From: Strongylocentrotus purpuratus
Taxonomy: Eukaryota > Echinodermata > Echinoidea > Camarodonta > Strongylocentrotidae
Direction of reading: 5' to 3'
NCBI RefSeq assembly: GCF_000002235.5
Contig: NW_022145606.1
Span: 46,487,274-46,551,273 of the forward strand
Length of the DNA stretch: 64,000 nucleotides
Positions within the stretch are counted from its first letter, which is position 1, and the number at the start of each line of letters is the position of its first letter. Both the position numbers and the translations under genes were made by a program. This document shows positions 56,359-64,000 of this stretch, in pieces. The notes below the pieces were generated by a model that did not search any database, was not told the origin of the DNA, and saw only the letters and a list, made by a program, of their open reading frames with translations.

Positions 56359-58560
56359 GTGGCGGGGTTGTGAGCACATTTTTTTTGGGGGGGGCCCTCT
56401 AAAATTTGCACCCCCCCTCTCCCTTGAGCGCCAGGGGGTGGGGGGGAGGGGCATCTCCCAAAAAAAGTAAATTAAACATGTTTTTACACGTTTTATTTTC
56501 AAGGGGGGAAGCCCCCCCCCCCGGATCCGCCACTGCCCCTCTCTTACCTTGCTCTCTCAGCTCCACCGTTCCTCTCTGTTTCCTCTACTTTTTGTTCCCC
56601 CTTTAACCTCACCTTAGTGGGGTAGTGAGCACATTTTTTTTTTTTTTTTTTTTTGGGGGGGGGGCCTCTAAATTTTGCACCCCCCCCCCCCCTTGAGCGA
56701 CAGGGGGGAGGTGGGGCATCTCCCCAAAAAGGTAAAATTAATGTGTTTTGACACGTTTTATTTTCGAGGGGGGACGGCCCCCCTCCCACACGGATCCGCG
56801 ACTGCCCCTCCCTAACCTCACTTTCTCAGCTCCACCATTCCTCTCTGTTTCCTCTACTTTTTGTTTTCTCTTCAATCTCCCCTTAGTGAGGGAGTGAGCA
56901 CACTTTATTTAGGGGGGCCCTCTAAAATTTGCACCCACCCCCTTGAGCGCCAGGGGGGGGGGGGGGGGGGGAGGGGTGGGGCATCTCCCCAAAAAGATAA
57001 AATTAACGTGTTTTTACATGTTTTATTTCCGAGGGAGGACGCCCCCCCCCCCCGGATCCGCCACCGCCCCTCTCTAACCTCGCTCTCTCAGCCCCACTGT
57101 TCCTCTCTGTTTCCTCTACATTTTGTCTCCTCTTTAACCTCCCCTTAGTGGGGTAGTGAGCACATTTTTTTTTTGGGGGGTACCTCTAAAATTTGCATCC
57201 CTCGCCCCCTTGAGCGCCAGGGGGGGGGCATCTCCCTAAAAAGGTAAAATTAACATGTTTTTATACGTTTTATTTTGGAGGGGGGACGGCCCCCCCCCCT
57301 CCGGATCCGCCACTGCCCCTCTCTTACCTTGCTCTCTCAGCTCCACCGTTCCTCTCTGTTTCCTCTACTTTTTGTTCCCTCTTTAATCTCCCCATAGTGG
57401 GGTAGTGAGTACACTTTATTTGGGGGTGGGGGGGGGGGGGGGGGGGGGCATCTCCCCAAAAAAGTAAAATCAAACATGTTTTTACACGTTTTATTTTTAA
57501 GGGGGAAGCCCCCCCCCCCCCCGGATCCGCCACTGCCCCTCTCTTACCCTGCTCTCTCAGCTCCACCGTTCCTCTCTGTTTCCTCTACTTTTTGTTCCCC
57601 CTTTAACCTCCCCTTAGTGGGGTAGTGAGCACATTTTTTTTTGGGGGGGTACCTCTAAAATTTGCATCCCCCTCCCCCTTGAGCGCCAGGGGGGGGGGGG
57701 GCATCTCCCTAAAAAGGTAAAATTAACATGTTTTTATACGTTTTATTTTGGAGGGGGGGGGGACGGCCCCCCCCCCCGGATCCGCCAATGCCCCTCTCTT
57801 ACCTTGCTCTCTCAGCTCCACCGTTCCTCTCTGTTTCCTCTACTTTTTGTTCCCTCTTTAATCTCCCCTTAGTGGGGTAGTGAGTACACTTTATTTGGGG
57901 TGGGGGGGGGGGGGGAGGGGCATCTCCCCAAAAAAGTAAAATCAAACATGTTTTTACATGTTTTATTTTTAAGGGGGGAAGCCCCCCCCCCCCCGGATCC
58001 GCCACTGCCCCTCTCTTACCCTGCTCTCTCAGCTCCACCGTTCCTCTCTGTTTCCTCTACTTTTTGTTCCCCCTTTAACCTCACCTTAGTGGGGTAGTGA
58101 GCACATTTTTTTTTTTTTGGTGGGGGGGCCCTCTAAATTTTGCACCACCCCCCCCCCCTTGAGCGCCAGGGGGGGGGGTGGGGCATCTCCCCAAAAAGGT
58201 AAAATTAACGTGTTTTTACACGTTTTATTTTCGAGGGGGGACGGCCCCCCTCCCACCCGGATCCGCCACTGCCCCTCCCTAACCTCACTTTCTCAGCTCC
58301 ACCATTCCTCTCTGTTTCCTCTACTTTTTGTTTCCTCTTCAATCTCCCCTTAGTGGGGTAGTGAGTACACTTTATTTGGGGTGGGGGGGGGGGCATCTCC
58401 CCAAAAAGGTAAAATTAACGTGTTATTTTTAAAGGGAGGGGAACGCCCCCCCCCCCCCCCCCGGATCCGCCACTGCCCCTCTCGTAACCTCGCTCATCTC
58501 AGCTCCACTGTTCCTCCCTGTTTCCTCTACTTTTTGTTCCCCATTTAACCTCCCCCCCCC
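56357..58560. repeat. Tandem array of 204-269 bp G/C-run units
   Basis: Nine units, anchored by GGATCCGCCACTGCCCCTC-like motifs at 56523, 56792, 57054, 57303, 57523, 57778, 57995, 58259 and 58463. Each has CTCAGCTCCACCGTTCCTC, CTCTACTTTTTGTT, a T-run then G-run, TTGAGCGCCAGG, CATCTCCC and a closing G-run/C-run pair. 57303-57778 and 57778-58259 form a longer dimer of about 475 bp. Read on the minus strand, CAGTGGCGGATCC followed by G is a common transposon-end style, so the unit may derive from a mobile element. Confidence 0.85.
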
Positions 58561-59010
58561 CCATTATTTCCTCTTTCTCCCCCTGCTTTCACGGAGTCTC
58601 TTCATTGTGTATTATATCACCTCCCATCTCTTGGCCTTCCTCCTCTTTCAGCCTAACATCATATAGCGGGCATATATCATTATTATAGTCCCACTCATTT
58701 CTAGCCCTTCCTCCATTTTCTTCCCCCATTTTATCCTCTTTTTCTCACTCGATCCATCTCCTCCCTCTTCCCTATTCCACTCTTTATACCTCTCTCTTCT
58801 TCCTCCTGCTCCCGCCCTCCTTTGCCCCTCCCCCTCTGTTTTCCACACTCAGTCTCCTTCTCGCCTCGTCCCCTTCTATTCTCTCGATCCTCCTTCCCCA
58901 CCCTCTCTCCACTCATTCTATCGCCTCATTCGCCGTCTTGCTCATCGTGTTCCTTCTCCCTCTCTAATTGCCTCCAACCCTCTCTCTCTCTCTTGCTCCT
59001 TACTGAAATA
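58561..59010. repeat. Second polypyrimidine-rich block
   Basis: C/T-rich DNA similar in part to 55530-56280, with a short TC run at 58981-58993. No gene. Confidence 0.65.
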
Positions 59011-59199
59011 CTATTGTTAATGTTTGTCACACAATAGTATACACATGGATACATGGAGACACAATGTTAATCAAGACGCTATGTAGAGCGGTCCAATGAT
59101 GGTAAGTTTCCACAACATCACTGTTTTGGGGAAAATATATCTGGAATCCATCCCGCCCACCTTCAGGCAAGAAAAAACTAGATTGAACTTCGACTGCGC

Positions 59200-59755
59200 G
59201 CAGTCGAAAATGATGCCTCCGTCATAGAGCTATTTTACAAACCAAAACAGAAGAATTTTTTTCAAATTCAAGTTCAATTGTAATCCATCAACAGGTTCTC
59301 AGAATATCGTGATTACAAGCAATTTCTCATATACGACCCTTTGATCTTTGACCTCATGACCCTAAAATCTACTCAGTTCATTGGCTCTGCAAGATACATA
59401 CATGATCTAGGTTTGGCAGGAATCCATCAATCTGTTCTAACGATAATGCGATCACGAGCTGTTTTTGCATACATAATGAGCCCTGTGACCTTTGACCTCG
59501 TGACCCCAAAATCTAATCAGTTCATCGGCTCTGCAAGATACATACATGACCAAAGTTTGGCAGGAACCCATCAATCGGTTCTTCAGATAACGCGATCACA
59601 AGCTGTTTTTGCATACATAATGAGCCCTGTGACCTTTGACCCCAAAATCTAATCAGTTCATCGGCCCTGCAAGATCAATCGGTTCTTCAGATAACGCGAT
59701 CACGAGAACGGGACGTACGGATGACCTCCGGCTACTTCGTAATGGAGGCATAAAA
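59200..59755. mobile_element. Putative DNA element with 144-bp internal tandem repeat
   Basis: Ends carry inverted ATGCCTCC(G/A)T words (59211 and about 59743). The inside has about 2.5 units of 144 bp starting at TTTGACC (59347, 59491, 59635) and containing TCAGTTCAT, GCTCTGCAAGATACATACAT and GCATACATAATGAGCC. Noncoding repeats with TGACCTTTGACC are common in invertebrate mobile elements; assignment to a superfamily is not possible here. Confidence 0.55.
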
Positions 59756-60478
59756 ATTTAAATGATATAAACTTGAATAAAAGTAAACGGTATAGGTGAT
59801 GGAAAAATGTTACTTAGGACCTAGCAATTATAATTTTCTGCTATATTACTATATTATCCTTGTCTCCTTATGTACAAACAAAACCGGTTACAATACAAAA
59901 TATTGGGGAACTTTTCCCTTTTCACCAACCCCTCCCCGAATCAAAGAATATGTACAACTCATGGTTGGGAGGAACAAAAATTGATATTCCTCATAAAAGG
60001 AATCAATGTTACTGATCATGCTGAGCTTATAATGCAGTCGCTTGTCTTCACACATTCTTTATATATGAAACAGCCCCGGCTACTGAGTGGCTGGTGGCCG
60101 CCTATCACACTGCCCAAATCGCGTTCCAGAGAAGAACAAAGTCCACACAAAGAAATAAAATTCTCGACAAGAGTCAAGTGTTGAAGTGGATAGTAACTTT
60201 ATTACGATTTATTACATATAATCACGAAAAGTCACATCTATGGGCTGGAAGCCCCCAACTCTGCTAAAACTTTAGCACCTCATGGCGGCAAAGGAAATGA
60301 GGTATGAAACAAAATGAGGAAGTCATCCCAAAGTAAAAGCTCGCTCCAATTCAGGAACTTCTTCCCATTTTATACCTTCTGACACGTGTTGCCCCTTAAA
60401 AGGCTGTGTCACTACGACTCTACGAGGCATTGCGTCAAATTAATCCCTGGAACCATATACACCGATATTAAAAGGAAC
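59756..60478. other. Spacer, nothing recognised
   Basis: No supported gene. Short AT-rich and mixed sequence without visible repeats. Confidence 0.4.
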
Positions 60479-60484
60479 TTTATT
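60479..60484 (-). terminator. Candidate poly(A) signal for the 60.5-63.1 kb gene
   Basis: AATAAA on the minus strand, about 55 nt beyond the TAG that closes the candidate terminal exon at 60539. Confidence 0.35.
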
Positions 60485-60538
60485 AATTTTGCGAACTTAA
60501 CCTCCAGAGTTGAGCTCACCGGACCCACCATTACTCCT

Positions 60539-60778
60539 CTACAATCCATTGATTGAGTTTATGTGTTTTGCAAGTAGTCCACAGTCAGGAGGTTCACAAA
60601 CCCCTCTACATGTACATCCACTGTCACATCTCGATTCTTGAGATGAACTCGGTAGAAGTATCCACATTGTTTTGGAGTTGCATGCTCCTTCTGGTGACTG
60701 CTCCCCTTCAGCTACTAGTACAGAAAAGTCCAATGGCATCCTTGCACGCAATTCTGACAAGCCGGCTGTTCATGAATA
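60539..60778 (-). CDS. Candidate terminal exon, unknown protein
   Basis: Minus-strand frame open from about 60778 to a TAG at 60539. It reads MPLDFSVLVAEGEQSPEGAC and then a Cys-rich tail with RCDSGCTCRGVCEPPDCG. A possible acceptor AG precedes it (TTTTATTCATGAACAG), and AATAAA follows the stop by about 55 nt. I do not recognise the family; the clustered cysteines suggest a metal-binding or disulphide-rich tail. It could also be a chance frame. Confidence 0.35.
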
Positions 60779-61287
60779 AAATATAAACTATTTTCAAATA
60801 GTATACAACTTTAGGAAGTAAAGCTGACATCATCATTGTATTTCTTCTTCTTTTTCTTCTGGTTCTACTTCTTCTAGTAAGTAATCTTCAAAGGGTTATT
60901 CGTTTTATATAAACATATTGTTCGCTCGACAGGAGTACATTCCTTATATTCCATGCTTATCAGCCCAACGACAGATCCCAGATAATTATAATAATACATG
61001 GTCTTCATGGTCTGAAATGAAATTACTGTATTACCAACATGCCTTTCATTACTAATATACTACGTTTGTGTAAAAGATCTAATTAAACATTCAGACCATC
61101 GTTTTAAAATGGCATTCACAGATAAATCATAGAATTGAATTCCAAAAATACTTGACATCAGCAACTTTACAGTGTAAAAATCTCATTCTGATCTGAGTTG
61201 TTACAACCAAAGGTGTCCAGTCATTTTTTTTGTTTTACTGTTAGTATGCAAACATATTTTTCTTTATCACACTTCTCGGGCAACTAC

Positions 61288-61405
61288 CTCCAGGACATCC
61301 AAGATACAGCCATATGACATATCTAGATCTTGTACTGCTAGGCTGAGCGCCCTGCCACCCCCATTTTTGTTTAAAATCACCAATCCAAACGTTGAACTTG
61401 GGTTA
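61288..61405 (-). CDS. Candidate internal exon, unknown protein
   Basis: 118-bp stretch bounded on the minus strand by TTCTCTTAACAG and by CTGGAG/GTAGTT. The open frame reads NPSSTFGLVILNKNGGG, RALSLAVQDLDMSYGC and ILDVLE. It needs two bases from the previous exon and ends in phase 0. No family recognised. The phase does not join directly to either neighbouring candidate exon, so further exons or a wrong call are possible. Confidence 0.35.
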
Positions 61406-63030
61406 CTGTTAAGAGAATATATTGTGAAAGTGGGATGGGTTGCATGTGGTAAGGATGTGTTGGTTAACAATTGCAACAGAAAGTTCTCGCTCTTCTATGG
61501 GGCAACTTACTTCAGACACTGCCATCTGGCCTCCGAGCTTTAGACAGCAAGGTCCTTGTCTACCATATCATCGTGAGCTTCTCATTCTACCCTTCATTTG
61601 CATGAAATACATTACATGTACAGGCACCTGTTTGTACAGAGACATAAAACATATTTCACTTTTATGGCATGTTCATGAAAGCAATGTACAGTACTAATTA
61701 TAAAGTGAACAGCAGGGTAGGGTTCTTGCAGAATTTCTAGAACTCGCAGTAAGGGTGTAATAAAATATAAACTTTGAACAATACTGGTATGTAGAAAGGG
61801 ATTTAGGGTAGCCCAAAATTGGGTCTGGCAATGTTTAATACATTTAGGGTTGACATTATGTTTAGCAATGGATCCAGGATTAAAGTCAAGAATTCATTTT
61901 GTGTTAAAACATAACCAGTAAATAAATGCCAATAGAGCATGTTGCAAAAATCGCTGAATTCTTTTAATTGGTAATACAGTGCTACATGTTTCACAAACTG
62001 CAGGCCAGCGTGTTTTTACTTCATAAAATCTATTGTAAATGATACTGTGTTGTATACTTTTTTCCCTTCCACTCTTCATCATGTTGCTGCTTTCACAATA
62101 CAGAGGAAGATTTTAAAACTACCATTGATGAGTAAGAGATACATGCAGCTCCACCAGCACCTGGAAAATGCAATTGTACGACAACTTCTCCTGAGACAAT
62201 TGCTTCACATAATTTTTCTACACTATTAAACTTCATCCCTAGGCCTAACCCTAAACCTAAACCACCTTAATCCCAATTCCAACCCTCAGTCTAACCCTTA
62301 ACCTTTGACAAAATAAAGCCCAGAGTAGTCGTTGCCGGAGCAAATGTTGAGTTACTAAAAATGCCATGACAGACTCATATGCTATGAATTTATCTCTGCT
62401 TCTTTCCCTGATTTGTTAAAAAAAAACATTGTAATATGCATTATGAATTACCAGTCCATTGTGCTTCGCTCATATATTGCCAGGCACAAGAGGCCATTGC
62501 TTTGAGGTAAGGGGGAGAACATCAAGACTGGAAGTGGAACCTCAAGGCACCCCATGATCTCTCAACAGCAAGCCCCTCCTCTCCATCCCTGGAACAGAAT
62601 TATAAAAATATTCAATAAATATTAACCAAATATGTAAGAATACACAAAAATTGCATTATTTATTTGTTCAATTGTCTTTAATGTTTACTTTCTTTTTCAG
62701 CAAAATATGAAGGTCAATTATTTTCTTTTTGCTTGTCATTCTATTTCGTGTATAGGACTCTCCTCCCCCCCCCCCCATCCCTTCTTCAGGGCCTTCAAAT
62801 GTTAATTATAAAAATATATATTGGAAGTTAAAATACACTTTAAATAAACACTACAGCAACTTGTTAGTAGACATCTTGTTGCACACATACATGTAGCCAC
62901 CCCTGAATGGATACTTCTCAAACCAGCCCTTTGCATACCCCTCCAACTTGGCCTTATCTAATGCCCCACCCATTTAAAAATCAAGTTTTAAAAAGTCCAT
63001 GTTAAAAAAATAAAATAAAAAAAGGTTTAC
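61406..63030. other. Intron-like/intergenic DNA
   Basis: Contains a short degenerate telomere-like run (CCTAACCCTAAACCTAAACC near 62243) and a poly-C run at about 62765-62776. A minus-strand acceptor-like TTCTGTTCCAG near 62590 opens a short frame (DGEEGLAVERSWGALRFHFQ) that soon stops. No other exon can be fixed. Confidence 0.4.
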
Positions 63031-63123
63031 CTTCTCTTGTGGTGGTCTGTTTTCTCCAGGACATTCTTGTTTCTGGCACATACTCAAAGAAGCAAGCATA
63101 TGGTAATACACTCTGTATATTTC
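63031..63123 (-). CDS. Candidate 93-bp internal exon, unknown protein
   Basis: Bounded on the minus strand by CTCCCTTTTACAG and by GAGAAG/GTAAAC, both close to splice consensus. The open frame is 31 codons in phase 0: EIYRVYYHMLASLSMCQ, then KQECPGENRPPQEK. It would be upstream of the candidates at 61.3 and 60.6 kb in one minus-strand gene. The family is not recognised. Confidence 0.45.
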
Positions 63124-63155
63124 CTGTAAAAGGGAGGGGGAAAATTTATTCTTAA

Positions 63156-63497
63156 AGGAGTCACACCAAGAAGCAAAAGTGTATTGAATTGATGCAAAAT
63201 TCATAACATTGCGAAGGGGAAGCCCTACTGATCAAATACAACAAATTTCCTCTTGTTTTCCTGTTTGTCCAGGGTGTGACGTCACTATTCAGAGCTCGCT
63301 ACGCTCGTGCGTTTGACTTACGTTCGGGGGTGCTTGGGGGTCTAAGAAGGGTCTTGAAAAATTGCATTTTACGCCTTTCCATGATATCTATATGATTTCT
63401 CAGCAAATTATTCGTGTTTTTCAAGAGAAAATCTTTCCATCCATACGTAATTTGTTCTAATTATCAGTTGTTAGTAAATTTTCTTTGTGTAGCTCCT
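63156..63497. mobile_element. TTAA-flanked MITE (342 bp)
   Basis: TTAA lies at 63152-63155 and 63498-63501. Inverted ends are AGGAGTCACACCAAGAA and, inward from the right, AGGAGCTACACAAAGAA. Pattern and target fit a Kolobok-type non-autonomous element. It sits only about 30 bp upstream of the acceptor of the 63031-63123 exon, so it would lie in that intron. Confidence 0.65.
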
Positions 63498-64000
63498 TTA
63501 AAATAGCTAGGTTCACATTCAGACTCAGTGACTGAAAACAACAGTCACTGCTACAATGTTTGCAGTCTAAAGACTGAGAGTAGAGACAGAGTCTTGACGT
63601 AAACTAAGAGACACATAGAGTCAAGACTGTGCCAAAAAAAGATCAATACTCTAGAGTAAATTTAGAAACCACTAGCATGACTAGGCACTAGACTACACTA
63701 CACTGCAGAGTGCAATATACTTCTTCTCCTTCTTGAAGATAATCTGCCTCCTATCCTTCAATACCGGTACTGAAGATTCTTGCAGATGCCGTATATATAT
63801 ATATTCGGCCCGAGTGGGGTGTGCAGGTTGACCACTACACCGGGTTTTTCCCCTATTCTTATACGAATAGTGCTGTGGGTTCTTAACATGCAAGGGTGGT
63901 GACTATCCTGTACACGGGGTCTCCTTTTAACATCCTATCCGAGAGACGGATTGTTTTCCATGTAACATAGCCTGCGTCTATGAAACAACAAGGGGAGGGG
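63498..64000. other. Right edge, possible dispersed repeat
   Basis: Short inverted words (GACTCAGTGACTG, ACAGTCACTG) near 63520-63550. From 63690 the sequence reads like a dispersed repeat (KNPQHYSYKNRGK on the minus strand), a motif I believe recurs in invertebrate repeats but cannot name. Confidence 0.3.

Noticed and set aside
56152..58396. Glycine- or proline-rich frames over G and C runs
   Set aside because: Homopolymer composition artefacts within a tandem repeat.
60180..60480. Possible LTR end near TGTTGAAGTGG
   Set aside because: No second LTR, primer-binding site or gag/pol reading was found in the window.
62225..62310. Telomere-like CCTAACCCTAAACC run
   Set aside because: Short and degenerate, surrounded by ordinary sequence; not evidence of a chromosome end.

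Overview
This window looks like invertebrate nuclear DNA, AT-rich with long intergenic spans, many transposon relics, and very frequent poly-C and poly-G tracts. An echinoderm or another marine deuterostome is my best guess, based on the expanded single-coding-exon RING/B-box/coiled-coil/propeller genes and the type of repeats. Species cannot be read from the sequence.

The only well-supported protein genes are four minus-strand paralogues of one TRIM-like (RBCC) family. Copies A (14140-15921), B (23295-25049) and D (50677-52440) are intact. Copy C (36498-38269) is broken by a 1-bp deletion and has lost its native 3' end. Each sits in a paralogous module of several kb. The intact modules share the same order on the plus strand: block with a hairpin-rich minisatellite, long non-coding block, second minisatellite, TRIM gene, 5' flank. 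Module 1 (294-1450) keeps only its two ends and has no gene. Module 2 is about 10040-16400, module 3 about 17390-25640, module 4 about 32735-38700 and module 5 about 44985-52680. A further partial duplicate of the inter-module DNA lies at 53800-54810. All four genes have a polypyrimidine-AG splice acceptor 20 nt before the start codon, so an upstream non-coding exon is likely.

Between modules lie accessory elements: an 88-copy array of an 88-bp unit (1546-9295), whose single-copy counterpart is still present at about 38975-39065; hAT-like elements with 8-bp target duplications; TTAA-flanked elements; other TIR elements; LINE C-terminal fragments; and a perfect 86-bp palindrome (53969-54143). 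From 55.5 to 59 kb the DNA is polypyrimidine-rich, with a 65-nt poly-G run and a tandem array of 204-269 bp units. The last 4 kb holds a few candidate exons of an unrecognised minus-strand gene and a MITE.

Functional reading: the genes encode probable E3 ubiquitin ligases whose RING and B-box ligands are fixed, while loops of the C-terminal propeller vary in sequence and length between copies. This fits a tandemly expanding recognition family, possibly immune, but function is inference.
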